From the NCBI GenBank assembly GCA_963764805.1, contig CAVXUB010000001.1:744001-808000 (forward strand): a stretch of 64,000 bases of DNA. The letters run 5' to 3'. Position 1 is the first letter of the stretch; each line of letters begins with the position of its first letter. The notes beneath the pieces were generated by a model. That model was not told the DNA's origin. It made no database searches and worked only from the letters and a program-made list of their open reading frames with translations. Positions 17,577 to 26,338 of this stretch are shown here, piece by piece. A program made the position numbers and the translations under genes. The DNA is from CAVXUB01 sp963764805 (lineage in GTDB: Bacteria > Actinomycetota > Acidimicrobiia > Acidimicrobiales > Bog-793).

Positions 17577-18116
17577 ATGACTTCTGCGGACGACGCCGCG
17601 CCGGAAGAGACGCCTGCGGGCAAGGCTCGCCGAGAGGGCGCAGTGTCCAAGGGCGCCGTGTCCAAGGGCGCCGTGTCCAACGGCACCTCGGAGGGCAAGA
17701 CGAGCGGTGCCAAGGCGAGCGGTGGCAAGGCGGGAGCCAAGGCGAGCGGGACGAGGACGGCGACCACAACGCCCGCTGCCGGCAAGTCCGCAGGCAGGTC
17801 CACTTCAGGCAGGGCCGCTTCAGGCAGGTCGGCTGGCACGACCTCGGGCAGGACGACACCGGGCCGCACGACACCGGGGCGGGCCACCCCGAGGGCGGAG
17901 GCGCCGAGCGGTCGCTACACCCCGCCGATCCCCAACTACAAGAAGCAGAGCCCGCCCTGGTTCCCATGGACGATGCTGGCCATCTTCCTCGTCGGCCTGG
18001 TGGTGATCGTCGTCAACTACGCCCAGGTGTTCTGGAACCCGGCCTCCAACTGGGCGCTCGCGGGGGGCCTGTTCTGCATCCTCGCCGGCGCCGTGATGGC
18101 GACGCAGTGGCGCTGA
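17577..18116 (+). CDS. crgA: CrgA-like cell division membrane protein with long low-complexity N-terminus
   Basis: The last 75 or so residues match CrgA: SGRYTPPIPNYKKQSPPW, then two transmembrane helices (MLAIFLVGLVVIVVNYAQVF and WALAGGLFCILAGAVMATQW) separated by a short NPASN turn. CrgA is a small actinobacterial divisome protein that binds FtsZ and septal PBPs. Typical members have about 90 residues. Here a 105-residue Lys/Ser/Thr/Gly/Ala-rich extension precedes the domain, with repeats such as KGAVS, GRTTPGR and SGR. The extension is probably disordered and basic. The position beside trpG and pknB is the conserved crgA locus. Confidence 0.88.
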   Translation: MTSADDAAPEETPAGKARREGAVSKGAVSKGAVSNGTSEGKTSGAKASGGKAGAKASGTRTATTTPAAGKSAGRSTSGRAASGRSAGTTSGRTTPGRTTPGRATPRAEAPSGRYTPPIPNYKKQSPPWFPWTMLAIFLVGLVVIVVNYAQVFWNPASNWALAGGLFCILAGAVMATQWR

Positions 18117-18148
18117 GCCGGGCTCCCGAGAGCCGCCCCTGCGAAAGC

Positions 18149-18205
18149 AGGGCTGCTCGAACTACATCCTTGTAGTTCTCCCCAGCCCTTCCACACGCTG
18201 TGGAA
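18149..18205. terminator. Double-hairpin bidirectional terminator
   Basis: AGGGCTG at 18149-18155 pairs with CAGCCCT at 18183-18189, enclosing an inner GAACTAC/GTAGTTC stem. Next to it TTCCACA-CGC-TGTGGAA (18189-18205) is a perfect hairpin. The site lies between the converging crgA and thiolase genes, as expected for a shared terminator. Confidence 0.75.
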
Positions 18206-18230
18206 TGGCTGTTTCCGCCGAGCCGGGCGG

Positions 18231-19412
18231 CTAGCCGAGGCGCTCGATGATCGTCGCGTTGGCCATGCCGCCGCCCTCGCACATCGTCTGCAGGCCGTAG
18301 CGGCCGCCGGTGCGCTCGAGCTCGTTGAGGAGGGTGGTCATCAGCTTGGCCCCGGAGGCGCCCAGGGGGTGGCCGAGGGCGATGGCGCCACCGTTGACGT
18401 TGACCTTCTCCATGTCCGGGCGGTGCTCCTTCTCCCACGCCAGCACGACGGAGGCGAACGCCTCGTTGATCTCGACCAGGTCGATGTCGTCGAGGGTGAG
18501 CTTGGCCCGCTCGAGGACCTTGGTGGTGGCAGGGATAGGGCCGGTGAGCATGGTGATCGGGTCGACCCCGACCACGGCGAAGCTATGGAAACGGGCACGG
18601 GGGGTGAGGCCGAGTGCCGAGGCCCTCTCCTCGCTCATGATCAGCACGGCAGCCGCGCCGTCGGTGATCTGGGACGAGTTGCCGGCCGTGACCCGGCCGT
18701 TCTCCGGGCGGAAGGAGGGCTTGAGGTTGGCGAGGGTCTCGACCGTGGTGCCGCGGCGGATGCCCTCGTCGGTGGAGAGGATCTCGCCGGTTCCCTTGCC
18801 CTCGGTGTCCCGGACCTCGACCGGCACGATCTCCCGCTCGAAACGACCCTCGTCGGTCGCCCTGGCAGCCCTCTCCTGCGACAGCGCCCCGTAGCTGTCG
18901 AGGTCCGTGCGGCTGAGGTTCCACTTGTCGGCGATCAGCTCGGCTGACTCGCCCTGGCCGACCAGTCCACCCCGCTCGCTGTAGCGAGCCATCACCTGCG
19001 GGCCGAAGGGGAACCCGACCCCGGACCCGATGGAAGCTCCCATCGGGACTCGACTCATCGCCTCGACGCCGGCGGCGATCACCACGTCGTACTGGCCGGC
19101 CATCACGCCTTGGGCGGCGAAGTGCATCGACTGCTGGGAGGAGCCGCACTGGCGGTCGATGGTCGTGGCGGGCACCGACTCGGGGAAGCCGGCTGCGAGC
19201 ACTGCGTTGCGCCCCACGTTGACCGACTGATCGCCGGCCTGCATCACGCATCCCATGATCACGTCGTCGACGACGGCGGGATCGAGGTCGTTGCGCTCGA
19301 CGAGTGCCTTCAAGGTCTCCGCTGCGAGGTCGACGGGATGCCAGCCGGCGAGCTTGCCGTTGCGCTTGCCTCCGGGCGTCCGAACTGCATCAACGATCAC
19401 TGCGTTCGTCAT
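18231..19412 (-). CDS. Acetyl-CoA acetyltransferase (thiolase)
   Basis: The 393-residue thiolase has both catalytic cysteines: Cys89 in DRQCGSSQQS, which carries the acyl group, and the C-terminal Cys in TMCEGGGMA. The base appears in GGAIALGHPLGASGA. It condenses or cleaves acyl-CoA in fatty-acid or short-chain metabolism. The ATG at 19412 is preferred because it begins the conserved MTNAVIVDAVRTP segment and follows a purine-rich site; the longer upstream frame has no family resemblance. A TetR-type palindrome lies 49 bases upstream and probably regulates it. Chain-length specificity is not readable. Confidence 0.93.
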   Translation of the reverse strand: MTNAVIVDAVRTPGGKRNGKLAGWHPVDLAAETLKALVERNDLDPAVVDDVIMGCVMQAGDQSVNVGRNAVLAAGFPESVPATTIDRQCGSSQQSMHFAAQGVMAGQYDVVIAAGVEAMSRVPMGASIGSGVGFPFGPQVMARYSERGGLVGQGESAELIADKWNLSRTDLDSYGALSQERAARATDEGRFEREIVPVEVRDTEGKGTGEILSTDEGIRRGTTVETLANLKPSFRPENGRVTAGNSSQITDGAAAVLIMSEERASALGLTPRARFHSFAVVGVDPITMLTGPIPATTKVLERAKLTLDDIDLVEINEAFASVVLAWEKEHRPDMEKVNVNGGAIALGHPLGASGAKLMTTLLNELERTGGRYGLQTMCEGGGMANATIIERLG

Positions 19413-19460
19413 GGCGACCTCTCGTCCCTCTCGTGGCTCTGGTTCTCTCGCCGCTCCCAA

Positions 19461-19478
19461 ACTGACGTATCAGTCAGT
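19461..19478. promoter_or_regulatory. TetR-family-type operator palindrome
   Basis: ACTGAC, six bases, GTCAGT form a perfect inverted repeat. Both half-sites look like the TGAC/GTCA halves bound by actinobacterial lipid-catabolism TetR regulators (FadR/KstR types). It sits 49 bases upstream of the thiolase ATG. The regulator is not in the window. Confidence 0.55.
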
Positions 19479-19600
19479 ATTTTGACGCCACTAGGCCCGC
19501 TACGCAAAGCGGCCTGTCCAGCCTGCCCGCAGCCTGCCCTGCCGGCCTGCCTGGCGAAGGGCCTGCGAGCATCGACGGCCGCGGCGACTACGGTGCGGGC

Positions 19601-20293
19601 ATGTCACCCAGGGCCGCCCCTCCCGCCTCCCCCGCTCGCGCCACACCCACCTCCGCCGCTCGCGCCGCTCGTGCCACTCCCGCCGCCGACGCGTCGACAC
19701 CGGGCGCCCGCGCCCGTAAGCGCCCGGCACCCGCGCCCACCGAGCCGGCGACCCGAACAAGAAGAGCCGCCACCAGCGCCGTCAAAGCCACCAGAGCCAC
19801 GGCTCCGCGCAAGGCGACCAGGACGAAGGCGACCAGGACCAACAAGAAGGTCGCCGAGCCTGCCACGAAGAACATGGACCGCTGGCTCGGCGACGGTGGG
19901 ATGGCGATCATCGAGGCGATCGGCGCCAGCTTCAACGACTACGGCATCGAGCCCGACGATCAAGCAGGATGGGCGGCAGCCTCCTGGGCGCCCACGCCGT
20001 TGGCCTGCAACCCGCACGGCATCGTCCAGGGAGGTGTGCATGCGGTGGTGCTCGACGCGGCGATGAACTTCGCCGCCAACGCCGGGCTGCTGGGCCGTGA
20101 CCGCACCAAGGCGACGCTGGAGATGAAGACGGAGCTGATGCGGGCTGCTTCGGTGGGCGAGCTGCTGACAGTGCGCGGCGCAGTGGTGCGGATGACCCGG
20201 CAGGTCGCCTACGCCGAGGCGAGGGTGGAGGACGCCGAGGGACGGCTGGTGAGCAGGGCGACAGGGACCTTCCTCATCCACCGCGAGGCTTGA
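19601..20293 (+). CDS. Hotdog-fold (PaaI-like) thioesterase with basic low-complexity N-terminus
   Basis: Residues from about 90 to the end form one hotdog domain. HGIVQGGVHAVVLDAAMNFA is the helix with the catalytic region of PaaI/YbgC-type acyl-CoA thioesterases, and ATLEMKTELMRAASVGELL and VAYAEARVEDAEGRLV are later strands. The first 88 residues are almost entirely Ala, Arg, Thr, Pro and Lys, like a histone H1 tail, which is unusual for this family. A start after this tail (Met near residue 91, MDRWLGDGG) would give a normal-sized thioesterase, so the extension may not be translated. It diverges from the thiolase gene. Confidence 0.78.
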   Translation: MSPRAAPPASPARATPTSAARAARATPAADASTPGARARKRPAPAPTEPATRTRRAATSAVKATRATAPRKATRTKATRTNKKVAEPATKNMDRWLGDGGMAIIEAIGASFNDYGIEPDDQAGWAAASWAPTPLACNPHGIVQGGVHAVVLDAAMNFAANAGLLGRDRTKATLEMKTELMRAASVGELLTVRGAVVRMTRQVAYAEARVEDAEGRLVSRATGTFLIHREA

Positions 20294-20352
20294 ACTGTGT
20301 CGGATTGGTGAGCGCTGGCGCTCACCCGGATGACACGCCTCGTCAACGTCTG

Positions 20353-22623
20353 TCAGTGGGAGACCAGGTCGAGGGCCTCTGAGATCCGTCTCGACCGGGC
20401 GCTGACCACGTCGGCCACGGCGAGGTCCACCAGCCCCTCGATGACCAAACGCTCGCCTCCTGCTCTGCCGATCTCGACGGCCTCCAGTCCCGCCTCTGAG
20501 GCCCCGGAGATCACGGCCTCGGGCTGGCGGGTGCAGATCAGCACCCGAGACGGCGCCTCCGAGAAGAGCTCACCGTGCCCCCCGACGCCCGACGCCACGA
20601 GGCCCACGCCGGATGCGGCCGCCATCTCCGCCAGGCAGACCGCCAGGCCGCCGTCCGAGACGTCGTGAATTGCCTCCATAGGCAGACCGCCACCAACCGC
20701 AGAGGCGACGAAAACGATCAAACGCTGATGAAGAGCCAGGTCCAGCGGCGCCAGCGTGCCACCGGCAAAGGCGCGGCACTGGCGGGCCCAGCGACTGCCC
20801 GCCAGCTGCGACGAGCGGGGCCCGAGAAGCACCAGTGAGGCGCCGTCGGCCAGCGCAAAAGTGGGCGGCTTGCGGTCGAGCGAGTCGATCAGCCCGACAG
20901 TCGCCACGACGGGCGTCGGGTCGATGTCGACACCGCCGCTCTCGTTGTACAGCGAGACGTTGCCGCCGATGACGGGGATCCCGAGCGCAGAGCAAGCCTC
21001 CGCCATCCCGTCGATCGCCTCCGACAGCTGCCACATCACCTCCGGGTGCTCCGGGTTGCCGAAGTTGAGGCAGTTGACGAGGGCGACTGGTCGCGCTCCG
21101 GCGCAGGCGACGTTGAGAGCCGACTCCGCCACCAACATGGCCGTGCCTGCCCGGGGATCGACGGCGCACCAGCCGGGGGCGGAGTCGGCCGACAGCGCCA
21201 GTCCCTTCCCTGTCCAGGGCACTCCCGGACCCGCCAGCCGCAGCACGGTGGCGTCGCCCTCGCCGGGCCCGACCACCGTGTTGAGGAAGAGCATGTGGTC
21301 GTACTGGCGGAAGATCCACGCCGGGTCGTAGAGCATCGAGAGCAGATCGGCGCCTGCGTCGGTGGGCGGAGCCAGCGCCGCGGCGGACGAAGATCGCCGC
21401 GCCTCCAGCTCCGCAGGGGGCGCCGCCGGGCGGTCGTAGAGAGGCGCCTCGTCGGCGAGCGATGCCGCCGGGGCCTCTGCCAGCACGGGGCCGTCGAAGC
21501 CCTCGCGGACTCGAAGCAGCCCGACACCCCCGGCGGCAGGCACCACCCGGCCGACCACGGTGGCGAGGATCTCCCATTTCGCGCACACCTCCATCACCTC
21601 AGGCAGCGACTGCGGGGCGACGATGGCGAGCATCCTCTCCTGGCTCTCGCTCGTCATGATTTCGACCGGCGTCATTCGCCGCTCCCGCAAAGGCACCGCC
21701 GAGACGTCGACCTCCATGCCGAGGCCGGCGCGGGCCGCTGTCTCGGAAGTGGCGCACGTGAGGCCGGCGCCTCCGAGGTCCTGGATCCCGACCACGAGGC
21801 CGGCGTCGAGGAGGGCGAGGCAGGCCTCGATCAGACGCTTCTCTTCGAAGGGATCGCCGATCTGGACACTGGGACGTTTCGAGCCTGATTCATCATCATC
21901 TCCACCCGCGAAACCAGCCGACGCCAGCACGCTCACGCCGCCGATTCCGTCCCGTCCGGTGCGCGAACCGAGCAGCACTGCAAGATTTCCGACACCGGAT
22001 GCCCGCCCCAACACGAGCCGATCCTTGGGGAGCACGCCGAGGCAGAAGACGTTCACCAGCGGATTGCCAGAATAGCAATCAGAGAAGACAGTCTCACCGC
22101 CAACGGTCGGCACTCCCACCGAGTTCCCGTAGCCGGCGATTCCACGAACGACGCCATCCAATATCCACCTGCTGCGAGCGTCCGAGAGGGGCCCCATGAA
22201 CAGTGGATCCATCAACGCGATCGGCCTCGCCCCCATCGTGAAGACATCGCGAAGGATCCCGCCCACACCTGTTGCAGCACCCTGATAGGGCTCGACCGCG
22301 GAAGGGTGATTATGGCTCTCGATGCGCACGGCGACGGCGATCCCGTCGCCCACATCGATCACTCCGGCATTCTCGCCCGGCCCGACAAGGACGTGCGGCG
22401 CCTCGGTCGGCAAGCGGCGCAAGTGCACCCGTGACGACTTATAGGAGCAGTGCTCGCTCCACATCACCGAGTACATCGCCAGCTCCAACTCGGTCGGCGG
22501 ACGTCCCAGAATCCTCACGATCAGAGAGGCTTCGTCATCTGTAAGGCCGAGAGCGCGGTGCGTCCCGCGAGCGATCAACTCGCCTTCTTCCGGCATCGCT
22601 TCATCCTCCACGTGGGGCTCCAT
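20353..22623 (-). CDS. purL: Phosphoribosylformylglycinamidine synthase, PurL subunit
   Basis: The complete 756-residue small PurL catalyses ATP-dependent conversion of FGAR to FGAM using ammonia from PurQ. Characteristic segments are MYSVMWSEHCSYKSSR, RIESHNHPSAVEPYQGAATGVGG with the catalytic His, SVGVPTVGGE, VGIQDLGGAGLTCATSE, and GGNVSLYNESGG in the second half. The two-fold repeat of PurM-like domains is evident. It runs in the same direction as purQ but is separated from it by an oppositely oriented gene, so it needs its own promoter. The start ATG sits 58 bases from the divergent ATG. Confidence 0.96.
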   Translation of the reverse strand: MEPHVEDEAMPEEGELIARGTHRALGLTDDEASLIVRILGRPPTELELAMYSVMWSEHCSYKSSRVHLRRLPTEAPHVLVGPGENAGVIDVGDGIAVAVRIESHNHPSAVEPYQGAATGVGGILRDVFTMGARPIALMDPLFMGPLSDARSRWILDGVVRGIAGYGNSVGVPTVGGETVFSDCYSGNPLVNVFCLGVLPKDRLVLGRASGVGNLAVLLGSRTGRDGIGGVSVLASAGFAGGDDDESGSKRPSVQIGDPFEEKRLIEACLALLDAGLVVGIQDLGGAGLTCATSETAARAGLGMEVDVSAVPLRERRMTPVEIMTSESQERMLAIVAPQSLPEVMEVCAKWEILATVVGRVVPAAGGVGLLRVREGFDGPVLAEAPAASLADEAPLYDRPAAPPAELEARRSSSAAALAPPTDAGADLLSMLYDPAWIFRQYDHMLFLNTVVGPGEGDATVLRLAGPGVPWTGKGLALSADSAPGWCAVDPRAGTAMLVAESALNVACAGARPVALVNCLNFGNPEHPEVMWQLSEAIDGMAEACSALGIPVIGGNVSLYNESGGVDIDPTPVVATVGLIDSLDRKPPTFALADGASLVLLGPRSSQLAGSRWARQCRAFAGGTLAPLDLALHQRLIVFVASAVGGGLPMEAIHDVSDGGLAVCLAEMAAASGVGLVASGVGGHGELFSEAPSRVLICTRQPEAVISGASEAGLEAVEIGRAGGERLVIEGLVDLAVADVVSARSRRISEALDLVSH

Positions 22624-22644
22624 GCGAGATCGTCAGGGCATTGT

Positions 22645-22674
22645 TTGGCGACAAGATATGTTCTTTGCAATACT
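22645..22674 (+). promoter_or_regulatory. Possible promoter for a near-leaderless transcript
   Basis: TTGGCG and AATACT, 18 bases apart, each match four of six positions of the vegetative -35 and -10. Transcription would start only a few bases before the ATG at 22682, giving an essentially leaderless message. The local sequence is markedly A/T-richer than the surroundings. Confidence 0.35.
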
Positions 22675-22681
22675 GTTGGGT

Positions 22682-23143
22682 ATGCCACCCAAGAAGACAA
22701 CGAAGTCCACTCCGGCCGCGACTAAGGCTGCACCCGCACGTAAGCGCTCCAGCATGACGGTTGCCCACAAGGAGGCTCTCGCCAAGGGCCGCGCCGAAGG
22801 TCGTGCCGTCCGTCGCTATCTCGAGGCATTGGAGAGAAATCGGCCGAAGCGGGGGCGCAAGCGGACCGAGGATTCTGCCCGCAAGCAGCTGACGATGATC
22901 GACGAGAAGCTGCCGACCGCGGACCCGCTTCAGAGACTGCATCTTCTCCAAGCACGCCGTGATCTCACCGCTTCCGCTGGAAAGAGCAACGGTACGGTGG
23001 ACGACATGGGCACGCTCGAGGCCGACTTCGCCGCAGCTGCACGGGCGTATGGCGAGCGCAAGGGGATCCATTATTCGACGTGGCGCGAGATCGGTGTTCC
23101 GACGAGCGTGCTCGAGAAGGCCGGGATCAACCGGGGAATGTGA
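22682..23143 (+). CDS. Small basic protein of unknown function between purL and purQ
   Basis: The product has 153 residues. The N-terminal 65 are Lys/Arg/Ala/Thr-rich (MPPKKTTKSTPAATKAAPAR), like a nucleic-acid-binding tail. A helical middle holds two Leu-rich heptad-like stretches. The compact C-terminus (DFAAAARAYGERKGIHYSTW, then REIGVPTSVLEKAGI) resembles a small helix-turn-helix, which suggests DNA or RNA binding. I recognise no named family. The ATG at 22682 is chosen because the upstream frame contains the promoter-like region. It runs against the purine genes and overlaps the purQ stop by 17 bases, tail to tail. Confidence 0.65.
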   Translation: MPPKKTTKSTPAATKAAPARKRSSMTVAHKEALAKGRAEGRAVRRYLEALERNRPKRGRKRTEDSARKQLTMIDEKLPTADPLQRLHLLQARRDLTASAGKSNGTVDDMGTLEADFAAAARAYGERKGIHYSTWREIGVPTSVLEKAGINRGM

Positions 23144-23846
23144 CGGCAGCGAGCGTGGCTCGCTCGCCTTCCGATACGGCGCTGTCAGCGCCCGAGACCA
23201 GCGACCGGATGAGCGTCAAGCCGTCCATTGAACCTGTCAACGGGTCACATGCCCGCTCCGGGTGAGGCATCAAGCCGACCACGTTGCCGGCCTCGTTGCT
23301 GACCCCCGCGATATCTGCGACCGACCCGTTCGGGTTGTCCGCATATCTCAGCACGATCTGGTCGTGGTCACGGAGGCGACGGAGCGTCTCTGCGTCACAG
23401 GTGTAACTGCCTTCGTAGTGGTTGATCGGGATGCGCAGCATCGTGCCGGTCTCGACGCCGCGCGTCAGCACGGAGCGAGCGGACACGACCTCGAGCTCGG
23501 TCGTGGTGCAGATGAAGCGGAGGCCGGAATTCCGGCGGAGGGCACCGGGGACGAGCCCCGCCTCGGCCAGCACCTGGAAGCCGTTGCAGACGCCGAGGAC
23601 CGGGCCGCCCTGGCGGGCGAAGGCGGCGACTGCTTCCATCACCGGCGAGAAGCGGGCTATCGCGCCCGTACGGAGGTAATCCCCGTGGGCGAAGCCGCCC
23701 GGGAGCACGATGACGTCGAACCCGGCAACGCTCCTGGCGCCGTGCCAGACGAGCTCACCTGTCCCCCCCGCCATCTCGACGGCGTGCACGACATCGTGCT
23801 CGCAGTTCGAGCCGGGGAAGACGACCACGCCGACGCGAGCGCTCAA
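23127..23846 (-). CDS. purQ: Phosphoribosylformylglycinamidine synthase, PurQ glutaminase subunit
   Basis: The 239-residue class I glutaminase carries VVVFPGSNCEHDV at the start, the nucleophile in GPVLGVCNGFQVLAEAG and GLMPHPERA with the catalytic His and Glu. It feeds ammonia to PurL, with PurS bridging the two. The start is TTG at 23846, overlapping the purS stop as TTGA, which gives translational coupling. It follows purC and purS in one unit. The end overlaps the opposite-strand small basic gene by 17 bases. Confidence 0.92.
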   Translation of the reverse strand: MSARVGVVVFPGSNCEHDVVHAVEMAGGTGELVWHGARSVAGFDVIVLPGGFAHGDYLRTGAIARFSPVMEAVAAFARQGGPVLGVCNGFQVLAEAGLVPGALRRNSGLRFICTTTELEVVSARSVLTRGVETGTMLRIPINHYEGSYTCDAETLRRLRDHDQIVLRYADNPNGSVADIAGVSNEAGNVVGLMPHPERACDPLTGSMDGLTLIRSLVSGADSAVSEGERATLAAVTFPG

Positions 23847-24098
23847 GGGGCCGCCTTCAAGTCGATCTCGGCACGCTCGATGACAGGGTTCGCCAGCAGG
23901 CGCTGGCAGAGCAGCTCCACCCGCCGGCGGGCGGCAGCCTCGTCGGGCCCCTCGACCGAGAGGGTGATCACCTTCCCGACGTGCACGTCGCTGACCCCCT
24001 CGAAGCCGAGGGCCGGCAGCGCTCGCTCGATCGTCTGCCCCTCCGGATCGGCCAGGCCGTCGAGGCCCCGGATCTCGACGACGGCCTCGAACTCTCAT
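23843..24098 (-). CDS. purS: PurS subunit of FGAM synthase (one frameshift)
   Basis: Read from 24089 leftward, one frame gives FEAVVEIRGLDGLADPEGQT, then ERALPALGFEGVSDVHVGK and ending ANPVIERAEIDLKAAP. This is a full PurS of about 83 residues, the small dimeric bridge between PurL and PurQ. No start codon exists in that frame. An ATG at 24098, which overlaps the purC stop as ATGA, is one base out of frame just before the conserved Phe-Glu, so a single inserted base near 24093 is likely. The gene is too short and broken to be noticed by simple ORF listing. Confidence 0.82.
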
Positions 24099-24967
24099 GC
24101 CCACCAATCCGCGAAACTCCGCCCGGAGATCCTCTCGTAGGCCGCCACATAACGATCCCGCGTCGCCTCGATGACCTCTGCCGGCATGGGAGGGGGCGCC
24201 GATTCCTTGTCCCAACCGGTCGACTCCGCCCAGTCGCGTACGGGCTGCTTGTCGTAGGAGGGAGGTGCGGATCCCGGTGCCCAGGCGTCGGCCGGCCAGA
24301 AGCGCGACGAGTCAGGCGTCAGGATCTCGTCGCAGATCGCCAGCTCGCCGTCGATCAGGCCGAGCTCGAACTTGGTGTCGGCGATGATGATCCCGTTCTC
24401 CAACGCCTTGTCCGCGCCGCGCCGGTAGGCCGCCAGGCAGACGTCACGAAGGCGCGTCGCCAGATCCTCGCCCACGGTCTTGCACGCCTCCTCGAAGGAG
24501 ATGTTGACGTCGTGACCCTCGGTCGCCTTGGTGGAAGGCGTGAATACCGGCTCCGGCAGGCGCTCGGACTCCCGCAGGCCGACCGGCAGCGCGATGCCGT
24601 GCATCGTGCCCGAGGCCTTGTACTCCTTCCATGCCGAGCCGGAGATGTAGCCGCGGACGATGCACTCGAGGGGCACCATCTCGGCCCTGCGCACGAGCAT
24701 CGCCCGCCCGGCAGCGCCGGCGATCTCCTCCGCCTCCGGCGGGAAGCCTGCCGGGTCGGTCGTCACCAGATGCGTCGGCGCGATCCCCGCCAGCTCGTCG
24801 GTCCAGAACTGGGTCATGGCGGTGAGCACCCGGCCCTTGTCCGGCACCGGCTCCGCAAAGACGTGGTCGAAGGCCGAGATGCGATCGGAGGCGACCATCA
24901 GCAGCAGGCCGTCGCCCGCCTCGTAGATGTCGCGGACCTTCCCGGAATAGATGTGCTTCAACGACAC
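24095..24967 (-). CDS. purC: SAICAR synthetase (PurC)
   Basis: This 290-residue enzyme joins aspartate to CAIR with ATP. IYSGKVRDIYEAG is the ATP-binding start. SDRISAFDHVFAEPVPDKG, IVRGYISGSAWKEY, STKATEGHDVNIS and IADTKFELGL are all in family order. The length is normal for the single-domain bacterial enzyme. It lies 19 bases after purB, and its stop overlaps the purS start, so it is inside the purine operon. Confidence 0.96.
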   Translation of the reverse strand: MSLKHIYSGKVRDIYEAGDGLLLMVASDRISAFDHVFAEPVPDKGRVLTAMTQFWTDELAGIAPTHLVTTDPAGFPPEAEEIAGAAGRAMLVRRAEMVPLECIVRGYISGSAWKEYKASGTMHGIALPVGLRESERLPEPVFTPSTKATEGHDVNISFEEACKTVGEDLATRLRDVCLAAYRRGADKALENGIIIADTKFELGLIDGELAICDEILTPDSSRFWPADAWAPGSAPPSYDKQPVRDWAESTGWDKESAPPPMPAEVIEATRDRYVAAYERISGRSFADWWA

Positions 24968-24986
24968 GGCGCGCTCCTCTTCTCGC

Positions 24987-26331
24987 TCATAGGTCCTGCT
25001 CCTCCACGATCATCTGCTCGAGCACCTCGAAAGTCCGGTCGCCATGGCGCAGCGACCGCTCGAGATCGAACGCCTCGTCCAGCACCGGCTTCACCCGCTC
25101 TTCCCCGAGCGCTGCGGTGACCTCGTCGTCGGCCTCCAGCACGTCCCGGAAGGGCCGGCGCTCCTCGTAGGCCTGGCGGGCGTCGCGCTGCACGATGCGG
25201 TAGGCAGCGTCACGGGTCAGCCCGGCGCCGACGAGAGCCAGCAGCACGGGCTGCGAGAAGACGAGGCCGTGCGAGCGATCGACGAGGTTCTCGCGCATCC
25301 GGTCCTCCCTCACCAAGAGCCCGTCGACGACGCGGGTCGCCCGGCGCAGCACGTAGTAGGTGACGAGGCAGGAGTCGGGCAGGATGACCCGCTCGACGGA
25401 GCTGTGCGAGATATCACGCTCGTGCCAGAGGGCGACGTCCTCGAGCGCCGCCCCGAGGTAGCCGCGCAGCACCCGGGCGAGACCGGACAGCCGCTCGCTG
25501 GTGATCGGGTTGCGCTTGTGGGGCATCGCCGACGAGCCCTTCTGCCCGGCGGCGAACGGCTCCTCGACCTCTCCCACCTCTGTGCGCTGCAAGTGGCGAA
25601 ACTCGGTCGTCAGCGCCTCCACGGTCGCCCCCGCCGAAGCGCACGCCCAGACCAGCTCGGCATGACGGTCACGGGCGATGACCTGGGTGGAGGGCACGGG
25701 CGTGAGGCCGAGCCGCCCGCACACGTACGCCTCGACCGAGGGGTCGATGTTGGAGTACGTGCCGACCGCGCCCGAGAGCTTGCCGACAGCGATTGCCTGG
25801 CGGGCCCGCAGAAACCGCTGCCGGTCCCGCTCGACCTGCATGCAGAACAGCGCCATCTTCAGCCCGAACGTCGTCGGCTCGGCATGGATGCCGTGCGTGC
25901 GACCGACCATCGGGGTGAGCCGGTGCTCGATGGCCCGCCTGCGCAATGCGGCGACGAGGCCCGCCGCCGCCTCGATCAGCAGGTCTGCCGCCTTCACCAA
26001 CGTCGCCGAGAGCGCCGTGTCGACGACGTCCGAGGAGGTGAGGCCGTGATGGATCCAGGAACCCTCCGGCGCTCCGATCGCCTCCTGCACGACGTCCACG
26101 AAGGCGGCCACGTCATGGTCGGTGACCGCCTCCCGCTCGTTGATCCGCCGCACGAGGTCGGCGTCGACCGTGGGGGCGCGCAGGCGGGCGGCCTTGGCGT
26201 GCTCCGTAGGGACCACTCCCAGCTGTGCCCAGCCCTCCAGCGCCAGCAGCTCGATCTCCAACCAGCTCGAGAAGCGCGCCTCGTCGCTGAACAGAGCCGC
26301 CATCTCCGGCATGCGAGTAACGGGGGATCAC
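24987..26331 (-). CDS. purB: Adenylosuccinate lyase (PurB, frameshift near the start)
   Basis: The body of about 440 residues has the fumarase/aspartase fold signatures GRTHGIHAEPTTFG and GSSAMPHKRNPITSE, the latter with the flexible catalytic serine loop. It cleaves SAICAR and adenylosuccinate, two steps of purine synthesis. The usual family start MIPRYS is present in another frame from a GTG at 26331 (VIPRYS). One extra base near 26313 would join it to PEMAALFSDEARF. If there is no error, translation may begin at the ATG at 26312. The gap to purD is seven bases. Confidence 0.92.
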
Positions 26332-26338
26332 GGCCGGA

